A stretch of 64,000 nucleotides of DNA from Defluviitaleaceae bacterium (GCA_009779755.1 WRDO01000001.1:81592-145591); one strand, 5' to 3'; positions 17,682 to 27,900 are shown, numbered from the stretch's first letter. The notes: a model not told the origin generated them from the letters alone. Made by a program: numbers and translations.

Positions 17682-20318
17682 TTACTTTTTCGCCCTGATC
17701 GCACATTGCGCGGCAGCCAATCTTGCGATCGGCACGCGGAACGGTGAGCAGGAAACGTAGTCGAGCCCGATCGATGCGCAGAACGCGATTGACGACGGGT
17801 CGCCGCCGTGTTCGCCGCAGATGCCGATCTTGAGGTTGGGGTTCGCTTTGCGTCCCTTTTCTACAGCCATGCGCATGAGTTCGCCTACGCCCGCTGTGTC
17901 CAGCTTTGCAAAGGGGTCGCCTTCGTAGATTACGTTTTCGATGTAATCCTTGAGGATGGTCCCTGCGTCGTCGCGGGAGATGCCGTAGGTCATTTGGGTC
18001 AGGTCGTTGGTACCGAAGGAGAAGAATTCGCTGCCCGCTTCGCTGGCGATTCGGTCGGCGAGTACGCAGGCGCGGGGGATTTCGATCATGGTGCCCACGG
18101 AATAGTCAAGGGTGATGCCGGCCTTGGCTACGAGGTCCTTCGCCACGCGGTCGATGATGTCGCGTACGAACTTCGTTTCCTTCACGTCGCCCACGAGGGG
18201 GATCATGATTTCGGGCTTGATGTCGAAGCCTTTTTCCTTCTTGACTTCGATGGCGGCCTCGATGATGGCGCGGGTTTGCATTTCACCGATTTCCGGGTAG
18301 GAAACGGTGAGGCGGCAGCCGCGGTGGCCCATCATGGGGTTAAGCTCGTGCAGGGAAGCGGCTTTTTGCTTGACTTCCTCCACGGATTTGCCCAAATCCT
18401 TCGCCACCTGTGCGAAGTCCTCTTCCCTTTGGGGCATGAATTCATGCAACGGCGGGTCAAGCAGACGGATGGTAACGGGTTTGTCGCCCATCACTTCGTA
18501 GATGCCTTTGAAATCGCCTTTTTGCAAGGGGAGCAGCTCGTCGAGTGCGGCGCGGCGTTCGACTTCGGTTTCCGCAAGGATCATCTTGCGTACCTTGGGC
18601 AACCTGTCCGCTTCGAAGAACATGTGTTCGGTACGGGTCAAGCCGATGCCGATGGCGCCGAAGCCAAGGGCTTTTTGCGCGTCGGCGGGGGCGTCGGCGT
18701 TTGTGCGTACGCCTACCGCGCCCTTTACCCCTTCCGCCCAGCTCATGAGCGTACCGAAATCGCCCGTGTCGGTCTTGACTTCAACGGTCTTGATTTTGCC
18801 GACGTAGATATTGCCTGTGGTACCGTTAAGGGAGATGAAGTCGCCTTCCTTAATTGTTTCCCCGCCCAGCGTAAAGGACTTGCCGTCGGCGTTAAAGCGG
18901 ATTTCTTCGCAGCCGCAAATGCAGCAACAGCCCATTTGGCGCGCTACGAGCGCGGCGTGGGAGGACGTACCGCCCTTAGCCGTGAGGAACGCCTTCGAAA
19001 CGACCATGCCCATAATGTCGTCGGGGGAGGTTTCCGAGCGGACGAGGATGACGGCTTCGCCGCGGGCGTGGGCCTCGACGGCGTCAGCGGCTTCGAAATA
19101 TACCTGTCCTACCGCCGCGCCGGGGCTGGCGGGTAAGCCGGAGCCGATTTTCTTGGCGGCTTTGAGGGAGGCTTCGTCGAACATGGGGTGCAGGAGTTGG
19201 TCAAGCGCCTTGGGGTCCACGGAAAGCAACGCTTCGTCAACCGTCAGGATACCTTCGTTCACCATATCCACGGCGAACTTCAACGCGGCGTGGGCGGTGC
19301 ATTTGCCGTTACGCGTTTGTAATACGAACAGCTTGCCGTTTTCGATGGTAAACTCCATGTCCTGCACGTATTTGTAATGTTTTTCAAGGTGTTTGGCGTG
19401 GACGAGGAACTCGTCGTAGGCTTGTTTATTTATCGCTTCCAGCTTGGTGAAGTTCTCGGGGGTGCGAACGCCGGCTACCACGTCCTCGCCTTGGGCGTTC
19501 ATGAGGAATTCGCCGTACATTTCGTCCACGCCGTTGGCGGCGTTGCGGCTGAATACCACGCCCGTGCCGGAGGTGTCGCCCAAGTTGCCGAATACCATTT
19601 GCTGTACGTTGACGGCGGTACCCCATTCGTAGGGGATGTCGTTAAGGCGGCGGTATACGAAGGCGCGTTCGTTGTCCCATGATTCGAATACGGCGGCGAT
19701 GGCGGCGTAGAGTTGTTCCTTCGCGTCGGAGGGAAAGTCCTTGCCTTGGTCGTCGCGGTAGATTTTCTTGAACCGCTCTACTACTTCGCGCCAGTCGGCT
19801 TCGGTGAGCTCGGTGTCTTCCTTGTAGCCCTTCGCTTCCTTGTATTCCGCCAAGTCGTGTTCGAATTTGTGTTTAGATACGCCGATGACGACGTCCGCGA
19901 ACATCATGATAAAACGGCGGTAGGAGTCGTACGCGAAGCGCCCGCCCGCAAGCGCGGCAAGCCCTTCGGCAGCTTCGTCGTTGATACCCAGGTTAAGGAC
20001 GGTGTCCATCATACCCGGGAGGGATACCCTCGCGCCGGAGCGTACGCCCACCAAAAGCGGGTTCTTTGCGTCGCCGAATTTTTTCCCGGTGATTTCTTCC
20101 AGTTGCACAACACAGGCGTCGATCTGCGCCTTAATATCGCCGTCGATCACCTTACCGTGCTTGTTGTAGTGGGTGCAGGCTTCGGTGGACACGATAAAGC
20201 CGTTGGGTACGGGGATGCCGAGCTTGATCATTTCGCAAAGGTTCGCGCCCTTGCCGCCCAGCAGGTTTTTCATGTCCTTGTTGCCTTCCTTGAACATATA
20301 TACATACTTATGAGCCAT
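17682..20318 (-). CDS. ppdK: Pyruvate, phosphate dikinase
   Basis: 878 residues, the usual length. The N-terminal ATP-grasp region (KNLLGGKGANLCEMIKLGIPVPNGF) is followed by the swivelling phosphohistidine domain with GGTSSHAALVARQMG; the histidine lies near residue 453. The C-terminal PEP/pyruvate TIM barrel ends in KIGICGEHGGDPSSIAF. It interconverts pyruvate plus ATP plus Pi with PEP plus AMP plus PPi in central metabolism, commonly in anaerobes. It lies 16 bp downstream of rplL and may be read from the ribosomal protein operon. Confidence 0.97.
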   Translation of the reverse strand: MAHKYVYMFKEGNKDMKNLLGGKGANLCEMIKLGIPVPNGFIVSTEACTHYNKHGKVIDGDIKAQIDACVVQLEEITGKKFGDAKNPLLVGVRSGARVSLPGMMDTVLNLGINDEAAEGLAALAGGRFAYDSYRRFIMMFADVVIGVSKHKFEHDLAEYKEAKGYKEDTELTEADWREVVERFKKIYRDDQGKDFPSDAKEQLYAAIAAVFESWDNERAFVYRRLNDIPYEWGTAVNVQQMVFGNLGDTSGTGVVFSRNAANGVDEMYGEFLMNAQGEDVVAGVRTPENFTKLEAINKQAYDEFLVHAKHLEKHYKYVQDMEFTIENGKLFVLQTRNGKCTAHAALKFAVDMVNEGILTVDEALLSVDPKALDQLLHPMFDEASLKAAKKIGSGLPASPGAAVGQVYFEAADAVEAHARGEAVILVRSETSPDDIMGMVVSKAFLTAKGGTSSHAALVARQMGCCCICGCEEIRFNADGKSFTLGGETIKEGDFISLNGTTGNIYVGKIKTVEVKTDTGDFGTLMSWAEGVKGAVGVRTNADAPADAQKALGFGAIGIGLTRTEHMFFEADRLPKVRKMILAETEVERRAALDELLPLQKGDFKGIYEVMGDKPVTIRLLDPPLHEFMPQREEDFAQVAKDLGKSVEEVKQKAASLHELNPMMGHRGCRLTVSYPEIGEMQTRAIIEAAIEVKKEKGFDIKPEIMIPLVGDVKETKFVRDIIDRVAKDLVAKAGITLDYSVGTMIEIPRACVLADRIASEAGSEFFSFGTNDLTQMTYGISRDDAGTILKDYIENVIYEGDPFAKLDTAGVGELMRMAVEKGRKANPNLKIGICGEHGGDPSSIAFCASIGLDYVSCSPFRVPIARLAAAQCAIRAKK

Positions 20319-20334
20319 TGTATGGTTCCTCCCT

Positions 20335-20712
20335 CTACTTCAATGTGGCTTTCGCGCCTGCTTCGCCGAGCTTCTTCGCGATTTCCTCGGCTTCCGCCTT
20401 CGGTAACGCTTCCTTTACCATCTTGGGTGCGGAGTCAACGAGTTCTTTCGCTTCCTTTAAGCCCAAACCGGTGATTTCACGTACTACCTTGATAACCTTG
20501 ATCTTTTCGGCGCCGACTTCGGTAAGCTCTACGTCGAATTCGGTCTTTTCCTCTACTTCGGCGGCGGGGCCCGCTGCGGGTCCGGCCATCATAACGCCTG
20601 CGGCGGCGGATACGCCGAATTCTTCTTCTGCGGCCTTAACGAGTTCGTTAAGCTCCAGCACCGAAAGCTCCTTGATGGCTTCGATGATATCCGCGATTGC
20701 TAATTTTGCCAT
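20335..20712 (-). CDS. rplL: 50S ribosomal protein L7/L12
   Basis: 125 residues. The N-terminal dimerisation domain ([30 protein letters not shown]), an alanine-rich hinge, and the conserved C-terminal domain ([35 protein letters not shown]) are all present. It forms the ribosomal stalk with L10 and recruits GTPase factors. It lies 21 bp after rplJ. Confidence 0.98.
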   Translation of the reverse strand: MAKLAIADIIEAIKELSVLELNELVKAAEEEFGVSAAAGVMMAGPAAGPAAEVEEKTEFDVELTEVGAEKIKVIKVVREITGLGLKEAKELVDSAPKMVKEALPKAEAEEIAKKLGEAGAKATLK

Positions 20713-20733
20713 GGTTGATTTCTCCTTTTTTAA

Positions 20734-21276
20734 TTATGCTGCTTCCGTTGATTCGGGTTCGGGCGAGGGTTTGCCGCTGCCCTTTTCTTCGGCGATGGCG
20801 TTCACCACCCGCGCGAAACTTGCCATGGGGGACTTAAACGAGCCGAGCAGGCGAGACAGCAATACTTCCCTTGGCGGGATTTCGGCGATTTCCTTGGTAG
20901 CCGCCGCGTCGTATACGGTGCCGTCGATGGCGCACGCCTTAAATTCCAGCTTAGGCATGGCTTTCAGGTGTTTACTGACTTGTGCCGCCGCCGCCGTCGC
21001 GTCCTCATACGAAAAAGCCGCCGCCGTGGGTCCTGCCAAGTATTCGTCGAGCCCGGCAAAGTTTGTGCCTTCGATGGCGCGCGAAATCATGGTATTCTTG
21101 TACACCTTGTAATCGATGCCGCCGGCTTGGCGCAGCGTCTTACGTAAAAGCGTATCCTGTTCGACGGTTAACCCGCGTGCGTTAACCAGCACGATGGACT
21201 TGGCACGGTCCAGCTTTCCGCGTATTTCCTTGACGACGACGTCCTTGGCGACACGATTCTTTTCCAAATTGGTCAT
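20734..21276 (-). CDS. rplJ: 50S ribosomal protein L10
   Basis: 180 residues with the L10 signature near the N-terminus (IRGKLDRAKSIVLVNARGLTVEQDTLLRKTLRQAG..YKVYKNTMISRAI). It anchors the L7/L12 dimers on 23S rRNA and usually represses its own operon by binding the leader RNA, which is visible just upstream. rplK and rplA are not adjacent on the upstream side; spo0A is there instead, so this is a shortened ribosomal cluster. Confidence 0.97.
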   Translation of the reverse strand: MTNLEKNRVAKDVVVKEIRGKLDRAKSIVLVNARGLTVEQDTLLRKTLRQAGGIDYKVYKNTMISRAIEGTNFAGLDEYLAGPTAAAFSYEDATAAAAQVSKHLKAMPKLEFKACAIDGTVYDAAATKEIAEIPPREVLLSRLLGSFKSPMASFARVVNAIAEEKGSGKPSPEPESTEAA

Positions 21277-21300
21277 ATTTCACTCCTTTCTCGGGGCATA

Positions 21301-21336
21301 ATAAAAGCCCCGGACTAAACCATAGTCACGGGGCTT
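21301..21336 (-). terminator. Attenuator in the rplJ leader
   Basis: On the minus strand, AAGCCCCG-T-GACTA pairs with TAGTC-CGGGGCTT around a short loop and is followed by TTATT. It lies 25 bp upstream of the rplJ start, the usual place for an L10-leader attenuator. Confidence 0.75.
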
Positions 21337-21425
21337 ATACGCGCATCAAAAAAAGCGATATATAAACTTCCACGCCTCGGCAGGGTTTACATCATAAAAA
21401 TACCTGCTGTCTATGGCAACCGAAA
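21301..21425 (-). ncRNA. Ribosomal protein L10 leader RNA
   Basis: Upstream of rplJ the minus strand carries GACAGCAGGTA, then GTAAACCCTGCCGAGG, the conserved kink-turn region known from L10 leaders in Firmicutes. The L10 attenuator follows. In this family the L10(L12)4 complex binds the leader and stops its own expression. The exact 5' end is my estimate. Confidence 0.8.
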
Positions 21426-21471
21426 GTATATGAACAGAAAACCCGATTGTCAAGTTTTTCGGATGCTTTTT

Positions 21472-22260
21472 TTAGCTTGCCTTTTGTTCCAAGCGCAAAC
21501 GGTCCGCTATCAGCGCGATAAATTCCGAATTGGTCGGTTTACCTTTATGGTTCGATATCGTATACCCGAACAGGCTGTCGATCACGTCCACTTTGCCGCG
21601 GCTCCACGCGACCTCGATCGCGTGGCGTATCGCCCGCTCCACGCGGGAGGGCGTGGTGTTGCACTTCTTCGCGATGGTGGGATACAGCTCCTTCGTGATG
21701 TAATTAAGCACGTCGATATCGTCCACCGCCATCATGATGGCTTCGCGCATGTAATGGTAGCCGCGGATGTGTGCGGGTACGCCGATTTCATGCAGGATGC
21801 CGGTCACCTTCGTTTCCAAGTTTACGGCGCGGTTTTTCAGGCTCCGTGCGTCCACCCCTTTTAAGGGGTTTTTTATTTGCGTTTTGAGTTGGCGGATACG
21901 GGTTACCAGCGATTCCAAGTCAAAGGGCTTCGCTATGTAGTACTCAGCCCCCAATTCGATCGCTTTTTGCGTGATTTTGTCCTGCGTGATGGCGGAAAGG
22001 ATGATGCAGATCGGCGCGTAGCCTTGGGTTTCGTTGCAGAGGTTCAGCTTTTCCAATACGCCGAGCCCGTCGAGCTTGGGCATCACGCCGTCTATGATGG
22101 CGATGTCGGGCTTTAAAGATTGGATCTTCGCGTAGGCATCCATACCGTCGTACGCCACGCCGACGATCTCAAGGTCCGATTGCTTCCCGAGATAGTTGAT
22201 GATGGCGTCGCAGAATTCACGGTTGTCGTCCGCCATTAACACGCTGATTTTCTTTTCCAT
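21472..22260 (-). CDS. spo0A: Sporulation master regulator Spo0A
   Basis: 262 residues from the ATG preceded by AAGGAGGATTCAAA. The receiver domain has the acidic pocket (MADDN) and the phosphoacceptor aspartate near residue 57 (AIIDGVMPK). The C-terminal domain reads [24 protein letters not shown], diagnostic of Spo0A DNA binding. Phosphorylated Spo0A starts sporulation. Its presence shows the genome belongs to a spore-forming lineage. A gene upstream, such as spoIVB, is not adjacent here. Confidence 0.97.
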   Translation of the reverse strand: MEKKISVLMADDNREFCDAIINYLGKQSDLEIVGVAYDGMDAYAKIQSLKPDIAIIDGVMPKLDGLGVLEKLNLCNETQGYAPICIILSAITQDKITQKAIELGAEYYIAKPFDLESLVTRIRQLKTQIKNPLKGVDARSLKNRAVNLETKVTGILHEIGVPAHIRGYHYMREAIMMAVDDIDVLNYITKELYPTIAKKCNTTPSRVERAIRHAIEVAWSRGKVDVIDSLFGYTISNHKGKPTNSEFIALIADRLRLEQKAS

Positions 22261-22415
22261 TTTGAATCCTCCTTGGGATATTGCGGCTTTTTTTGTCATA
22301 GGACGCGCCGCGTTCTTGGCATTAATAACCATTTAATGGAAGTATAACAGGTAATAATTACCATTGCAATAGATTTATGGAAATTTATGGAGAAATATCA
22401 TTTATCCACATTTGA

Positions 22416-22444
22416 TTGTGGAAAATAGCGGAAGGTTGTACAAT
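22416..22444 (+). promoter_or_regulatory. Promoter upstream of secDF
   Basis: TTGTGG (22416-22421) and TACAAT (22439-22444) are separated by 17 bp. They lie about 35 bp upstream of the secDF start and fit a vegetative promoter. Confidence 0.6.
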
Positions 22445-22478
22445 ACATAAGGTTAAACCATAAAATCGAAAAGGAAGT

Positions 22479-24701
22479 ATGCTTAACATGAAAGGCAAAA
22501 GTGCGTTAATTCTGTCTTTGATTTTTATCGCGACGGTGGGTTTGGGTTTGTTGTCGGCTTTCGGGCTGACGGTCGGGGAGCGGCGGTTCGACGGCATCGG
22601 CGACATCCGCCAAGGGCTCGACCTGCGCGGCGGGGTGAGTATCTTATACGAAGCCGACGAAATATTCCCATCTTCGGAGGATATGAACGCTGCGACCAAC
22701 CTGTTGCGCAACCGACTGGACTCCCGCGGCTACACCGAGGCAACCGCTACGTTGGAAGGCAACCGCCGCATCCGCGTTGAAATACCCGGAGTGGACGACA
22801 CCGCCGCCGCCGTAGCCGCGATAGGCCGCACGGCGATGCTCACCTTCCACGAGGTATGGGGCGACGACGAATTCGGCCAGCTTATATTGGGTAACGTGTT
22901 GATGACCGGGTCGGAAGTATCCCGCGCCACCGTGGGTACGTTGCAGCAACCCGGCGGCAGGATGGAATACGTGGTCGAATTCACCCTTACCGCGCAAGGC
23001 GCGAGGATATTTGCGGATGCGACCCGCGCCAATATCGGGCGGCGCATCGCGATCGCGCTTGACGGTGAGGTTAAGAGCTCACCCGTCGTCAACCAAGCGA
23101 TCGAAGGCGGCAGCGGGCATATCTCCGGCCATTTTACCCGTGAAAGCGCGAGGGAATTGGCTGAATTCATCCAACAGGGCGCGCTGCCCTTCCGCTTGGA
23201 AGTTATCAGCGAAAACCATATCGGGGCGCGTTTGGGTATCGACGCGTTGGAGACGAGTATCATCGCGGGTATTATCGGCCTTGCCTTGGTACTTATTTTC
23301 ATGGCGTTCGTGTACCGCAATATGGGTCTTTGCGCCGACTGGGCGTTGGTTATTTATGTAATCCTTGTATTGCTGGTGCTGAGCGCGTTCAAGATAACGC
23401 TTTCCCTTCCCGCTATCGCCGGTATCATCTTGTCGATCGGCATGGCGGTGGATGCGAACGTCGTCATCTTCGAACGCATACGCGAGGAAGTGGCCGCGGG
23501 CAAAACGCTCCGTTCCGCCGTACGTGTGGGGTATCGGAGGGCATTGCCCGCCGTCGTCGATTCAAACGTTACGACGCTGATCGCGGGCACGGTACTCTTT
23601 TGGCTGGGTACGGGGCCGATCATGGGCTTCGCGCAGATTTTGATCATCGGTATCCTTGTATCCATGTTCACTTGCTTGCTGGTTACGCGTGTCTTGACCA
23701 TTTGTCTGATGAACTTGGGCGTAATTAAGGCGAAGCATTTTAAGGACAGGAAGCTGCCGTTTTGGAAGAAGAAAAATAATGACGGCGAAAACCCGCCGGA
23801 TGAACCCGAACCCATCAAGATCGTCGAACGGCGTAAATGGTATTTCGCCTTTTCGGCGGGGGTATTGGCGGTCGGGCTCGCGTTTATGTTCATCCATTCC
23901 GCGCGGGGTAACGGTTGGTTTAATTTGGACGTGGAATTTTCGGGCGGTACCCAGTTCATTGTGGACATGGAAGGCGGCAATTCCTTCGAAAACGCGGAGA
24001 TCGAAGACATCGTACGCCGCGTGACGGGTGTTTCCGCGCCGCAGGTACAACCGATATTAAACACCAACCAAGTGATGGTTCGTATCCCGCAAACCACGCC
24101 GGCGGTACGTGCGGAATTAATTAACCAAATAAGCGGTATGTATAAAATATCGCAAGAGGCGTTCACTTATTCCGACGTGTCGGCGGCCGTAAGCGCGGAA
24201 ATGCAGCGTTCGGCCTTTTTGGCGATCGGCGTGGCCAGTCTGGCGATGCTGATCTATATATCCATCCGCTTCCGTGATATACGTACGGGTTCCAGCGCGG
24301 TGCTGGCACAATTGCACGACGCGCTGGTGGTGATGTGCGTGTACGCGATATTGCGTATCCCGCTTAATTACGCGTTCATCGCCGTTATGTTGACTACCCT
24401 TGGTTATTCCATCAACGCCACGATCATCGTATTCGACCGCGTGCGTGAAAACCGCGGGCGTATGCCCAAAGCAGGGCAGCGTCTGCTCATCAACACAAGC
24501 GTGACGCAAACGTTGCGGCGTACGTTGTTCTCCACGGTATCGACATTCCTTGCGGTGGGCGCGTTGTACGTTATCGGCGTAGCCAGCATACGCGATTTTA
24601 CGCTGCCGATCATCGTCGGCTTGTTGTTCGGCGCGTATTCGTCGGTTCTTTTGTCGGGTTCGACTTGGTTTATGATGAAGAAGAGAAAAGAGAAGGCATA
24701 G
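22479..24701 (+). CDS. secDF: Protein translocase subunit SecDF (fused)
   Basis: 740 residues. SecD and SecF, separate in many bacteria, are joined. The SecD part has DIRQGLDLRGGVSILYE and the membrane motif GIILSIGMAVDANVVIFERIREE. The SecF part begins near residue 455 with WFNLDVEFSGGTQFIVDME and ends with TTLGYSINATIIVFDRVREN. There are about 12 membrane helices. It uses the proton or sodium gradient to pull secreted proteins through SecYEG. The start could also be three codons later (22488). Confidence 0.97.
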   Translation: MLNMKGKSALILSLIFIATVGLGLLSAFGLTVGERRFDGIGDIRQGLDLRGGVSILYEADEIFPSSEDMNAATNLLRNRLDSRGYTEATATLEGNRRIRVEIPGVDDTAAAVAAIGRTAMLTFHEVWGDDEFGQLILGNVLMTGSEVSRATVGTLQQPGGRMEYVVEFTLTAQGARIFADATRANIGRRIAIALDGEVKSSPVVNQAIEGGSGHISGHFTRESARELAEFIQQGALPFRLEVISENHIGARLGIDALETSIIAGIIGLALVLIFMAFVYRNMGLCADWALVIYVILVLLVLSAFKITLSLPAIAGIILSIGMAVDANVVIFERIREEVAAGKTLRSAVRVGYRRALPAVVDSNVTTLIAGTVLFWLGTGPIMGFAQILIIGILVSMFTCLLVTRVLTICLMNLGVIKAKHFKDRKLPFWKKKNNDGENPPDEPEPIKIVERRKWYFAFSAGVLAVGLAFMFIHSARGNGWFNLDVEFSGGTQFIVDMEGGNSFENAEIEDIVRRVTGVSAPQVQPILNTNQVMVRIPQTTPAVRAELINQISGMYKISQEAFTYSDVSAAVSAEMQRSAFLAIGVASLAMLIYISIRFRDIRTGSSAVLAQLHDALVVMCVYAILRIPLNYAFIAVMLTTLGYSINATIIVFDRVRENRGRMPKAGQRLLINTSVTQTLRRTLFSTVSTFLAVGALYVIGVASIRDFTLPIIVGLLFGAYSSVLLSGSTWFMMKKRKEKA

Positions 24702-24712
24702 GGGGATTGATC

Positions 24713-25933
24713 ATGGAAATCCGCAGAATAACGCCCGAGGAACGTATTCAATACGACGCGATATGCCAAATATGCTTCCTCGATATCCGCAGGCGGGATA
24801 TCCGCGAGGAATTGCGTAATCCGCCGGAGGAACAAAAACCCGATTATGGCGGCAGGAAAGGCGCACCCGTATTCGCCGCGTTCGAAAACGGGAAAATGCT
24901 CTCCGCTTTGACGGTCAACCCCTACGTGATCCGTATGAACGGCCACGAAGTGAAGATGGGCGGCATCGGCGCGGTCGTTACCCTGCCCGAAGCACGCGGC
25001 AGAGGTTTGATCAAGAAGATCAATACCCCCGTGTTCGAAGCGATGCGGGAGGAGGGGCAGGTTTATTCGTTCCTGTACCCCTTTTCGTTCGAATATTATC
25101 GCAAATTCGGCTACGAACATTGCTACGCCCGCCGCAACGCGAGGATTCCCATCGAACAATTCGAGAAGTTCCCGTATCCCAAGCAATTCGTACCCCATGA
25201 ACCCGATGACGGCTGCGAACCGTATGCCCGTATATACGAAACGTTTACGCGCGGCCGCAACCTCGCCGTCGTACGCGACGAAGGGAACTGGAAATGGATG
25301 CTCAACCGCGACCCGTACATGAAATCGCAATTCACGTACTTGAATTACGGAGCGGACGGGACACCCAACGCTTATTTGCTGTATGAAGCAGAAAAGAACA
25401 GCCTTGATGACGGCGGCAACGCGATCAAGATACGCGAATTGTGCTGGACATCGCCTGAAGGGTTGTACGCGGCGTTCGGCTTTTTCGGCAAGATGGGCTC
25501 GGAATACCGCGCGGTGAAGTGGAGCGTACCTTACGGGCTCAACATCCAAGCAATCCTGCCCGACCCGTACGACGTGGAGTGGCGGATAAACGCCGCGGGT
25601 ATGAACCGCATCGTGGACGTGCCCGCCGCGCTCGCCATGCAAAGCGTTCCCGCGGGGAGCGGTCGCGTGCACATAAAGGTCAACGACGATTTTTGGCCGG
25701 CCAACAGCGGAACGTATCGCTTGGAATGGGAAAACGGTAATTTGACCGCGACATGTGTACAAGTCGCCGACATCGACATGGAGACCCATGTGACCACGCT
25801 GGCGCAGCTCACCACGGGTTATATCGACGCCTCCGAAGCGCGGTATCGGAGCGATACGGTAATCCGCGGGGATATAAATGCGCTGAACGCGTTGTTCCCG
25901 AAAAAGTATTTGTATTTACTGGAAGGATTCTAA
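24713..25933 (+). CDS. Eis-like GNAT N-acetyltransferase
   Basis: 406 residues starting 12 bp after secDF at an ATG preceded by GGGGGA. The N-terminal GNAT domain has the acetyl-CoA loop VVTLPEARGRGLIKKI and the Eis-type FLYPFSFEYYRKFGYE. A second GNAT-like domain and an SCP2-like C-terminal domain follow, giving the full Eis length. Eis enzymes acetylate amines, including aminoglycosides, at several positions; the substrate here is unknown. Confidence 0.9.
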   Translation: MEIRRITPEERIQYDAICQICFLDIRRRDIREELRNPPEEQKPDYGGRKGAPVFAAFENGKMLSALTVNPYVIRMNGHEVKMGGIGAVVTLPEARGRGLIKKINTPVFEAMREEGQVYSFLYPFSFEYYRKFGYEHCYARRNARIPIEQFEKFPYPKQFVPHEPDDGCEPYARIYETFTRGRNLAVVRDEGNWKWMLNRDPYMKSQFTYLNYGADGTPNAYLLYEAEKNSLDDGGNAIKIRELCWTSPEGLYAAFGFFGKMGSEYRAVKWSVPYGLNIQAILPDPYDVEWRINAAGMNRIVDVPAALAMQSVPAGSGRVHIKVNDDFWPANSGTYRLEWENGNLTATCVQVADIDMETHVTTLAQLTTGYIDASEARYRSDTVIRGDINALNALFPKKYLYLLEGF

Positions 25934-25947
25934 CACGGGGGATTTGC

Positions 25948-26700
25948 ATGAATATCACAAAAAGAATGAGCCCCAACATCACAAAGGGCCGTCAAGGCCG
26001 CCATAAACCCGACATGATCGTATGCCACATCACCGAAGGCAGTTTTTCGGGGGCGGTATCGTGGCTGACCAACCCCGAGTCGAAGGCATCCACGCATTAT
26101 ATCGTGGCGAGGGACGGACGCGTCACCCAAATGGTGGAGATCGGGGACACCGCGTGGGGTAACGGCACCGGCGGAACCCCATCAAGCAACATATGGCACG
26201 GGTTTTCCACCTTGCAAACGGTACGGGATCGAAATGCAAACGCCAATAATTATACCGTCAGCATTGAACACGAAGGGCGTCATTCCGAAACGGGCGGCGC
26301 ATTAACCCCCGAGCAATTGGATGCGACAGTCGCACTCATCAAATTTATCCGTGAAGAAGTGAAGCGGTCCTTTGGAGTCGAAATCCCCCTCACACGGCAG
26401 CACATCGTCGGCCATAACGAAATCACACCCAAGTCGAAGCCCAATTGCCCCGGCGCGCAATTCCCCTTCGATGAAATTATATGGAGGTTGGGCGGCTCCC
26501 GTGAGCAGCGAGAACCCCTTCCGAACCCGCTACCCGTCCCCGCAGACGCTAATGACGTCCCTTCGAGCTTCGCGCGGGAGGCATGGGAATGGGCGAGGAC
26601 CAACGGCATCACCGACGGCACCAACCCGCGCGGGACGGTTACGCGTGAGCAAGTGGTTACGATGCTGCACCGCTACAATAAAACGGCGGCACGCCTATAA
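25948..26700 (+). CDS. N-acetylmuramoyl-L-alanine amidase with C-terminal SLH-like motif
   Basis: 250 residues starting after GGGGGATTTGC. The amidase_2 fold is shown by MIVCHITEG, the central SIEHEGRH and the C-terminal GHNEITPKSKPNCPGAQFP, which supply the zinc histidines and cysteine. After a proline-rich linker, residues about 205-245 (FAREAWEWARTNGITDGTNPRGTVTREQVVTMLHRY) form one S-layer-homology-type repeat. No signal peptide is visible, so export may be by lysis or another route. It cleaves the peptide stem from the glycan of peptidoglycan. Confidence 0.88.
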   Translation: MNITKRMSPNITKGRQGRHKPDMIVCHITEGSFSGAVSWLTNPESKASTHYIVARDGRVTQMVEIGDTAWGNGTGGTPSSNIWHGFSTLQTVRDRNANANNYTVSIEHEGRHSETGGALTPEQLDATVALIKFIREEVKRSFGVEIPLTRQHIVGHNEITPKSKPNCPGAQFPFDEIIWRLGGSREQREPLPNPLPVPADANDVPSSFAREAWEWARTNGITDGTNPRGTVTREQVVTMLHRYNKTAARL

Positions 26701-26712
26701 ACGGAGGCTTAT

Positions 26713-27336
26713 ATGAAAATCATCCCCCCATCATTCGAAATCATCGGCCCCATGGACGGTACGGAAATCCTGAAGAACATCGAACGCGCGGGGCGTACGT
26801 GTTATAAAAGCGAGGACTTGATCACCGAGGATTCCGCCGCGGCGTTCGTTAAGCGGATACTAAAACGCGGGCACGAATCCGTCATCGAGCATGATAAGGC
26901 CACGGTTAAGATCATTTGCGACCGCGGCGTCACGCACGAAATCGTACGGCACCGCATCGCCAGCTATTCGCAGGAAAGTACGCGTTATTGCAACTACGCG
27001 AAGGACAAGTTCGGCAATGAACTGACGTTCATTCGTCCGTATTTTTGGGAAGAGGACGGGGACAAATACCGTGTATGGCGCGAAACGATGCAGAAAATCG
27101 AGGACGCTTACATGGAGCTGCTTACCCTCGGCGCAACACCGGAGGAAGCGCGGAGCATCCTGCCCAATAGTTTAAAAACGGAGATTATCGTCACCATGAA
27201 CCTGCGTTCGTGGCGGCATTTCTTTAAATTAAGAACGGACGCGGCATCCCATCCCCAAATGCGGGAGGTGGCGCGTCCGTTGCTGGATGAATTTAAGCGG
27301 CGTTTGTCGGTGCTGTTTGAGGATATTGTGTATTGA
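26713..27336 (+). CDS. thyX: FAD-dependent thymidylate synthase
   Basis: 207 residues with the ThyX signature RHRIASYSQESTRYC (RHRxxSxxxxSxR) near residue 79. The C-terminal conserved RSWRHFFKLRTDAASHPQMREVA is also present. It makes dTMP from dUMP using methylenetetrahydrofolate and FAD. An ACGGAGG ribosome binding site precedes the start. Confidence 0.97.
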   Translation: MKIIPPSFEIIGPMDGTEILKNIERAGRTCYKSEDLITEDSAAAFVKRILKRGHESVIEHDKATVKIICDRGVTHEIVRHRIASYSQESTRYCNYAKDKFGNELTFIRPYFWEEDGDKYRVWRETMQKIEDAYMELLTLGATPEEARSILPNSLKTEIIVTMNLRSWRHFFKLRTDAASHPQMREVARPLLDEFKRRLSVLFEDIVY

Positions 27337-27366
27337 TGTGAAACTGATGCCGCCCTATACCGCCGG

Positions 27367-27900
27367 TTAGCGGTAATTGTTTATTATTTCATCACTCCAT
27401 ACCTGTGCCTCGATATAGGATGGTTCGTACCACGGCCTGTCTTCAACGAAGCGCAGAGGAATACCCCGGTTTTTTATAACGTTTGTTATTTCATCGTAAG
27501 TATACAGTTCATATTCCGGTGCTTCGTCGAAAATAGGTTTAAACGTGGGGAACGAATCGCCGTAAGTGAAGGAAACGGTATCATTGTCAAATTCTTCAAA
27601 CGGGATTTTTACTACGCCGAAATCAAGGAACCATTCGCAATGTTCCCATGCTTTCGTATCCAATATCATATAGTGGGGGGCTTTCCGTTGCGGTTTGCCT
27701 CCCTTTTTAATGAAAGCGGCATAAGCACGTTCCTCGACGATACGGCGATGAAGCATATACCTGCCGTTATCGTCACGTTTAGCAAAATTGGGGTTTTCAC
27801 TTGCAAGTTTTGTGTGGAGCCGTATTGATTCCTCATCAGTCAAATCCGACAAGTTCAAAAAAGGTTTTCTTCTTTTTTCATAATAATGAAATAAATACAT
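27367..27900 (-). CDS. Protein of unknown function
   Basis: 177 residues, soluble, rich in aromatic and charged residues (MYLFHYYEKRRKPFLNLSDLTDEES). I do not recognise the family. The ATG has AGGAGCGTGAAGA upstream. It converges with thyX (30-bp gap) and lies downstream of the DUF368 gene on the same strand. Confidence 0.7.
   Translation of the reverse strand: MYLFHYYEKRRKPFLNLSDLTDEESIRLHTKLASENPNFAKRDDNGRYMLHRRIVEERAYAAFIKKGGKPQRKAPHYMILDTKAWEHCEWFLDFGVVKIPFEEFDNDTVSFTYGDSFPTFKPIFDEAPEYELYTYDEITNVIKNRGIPLRFVEDRPWYEPSYIEAQVWSDEIINNYR

Noticed and set aside
17808..19136. A 442-codon plus-strand frame opposite ppdK
   Set aside because: Long but antisense to a highly conserved gene; its sequence is a typical GC-rich shadow with no recognisable domain.
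24404..25789. A 461-codon minus-strand frame opposite secDF and the acetyltransferase
   Set aside because: It spans two clear genes on the other strand and shows no domain or start signal.
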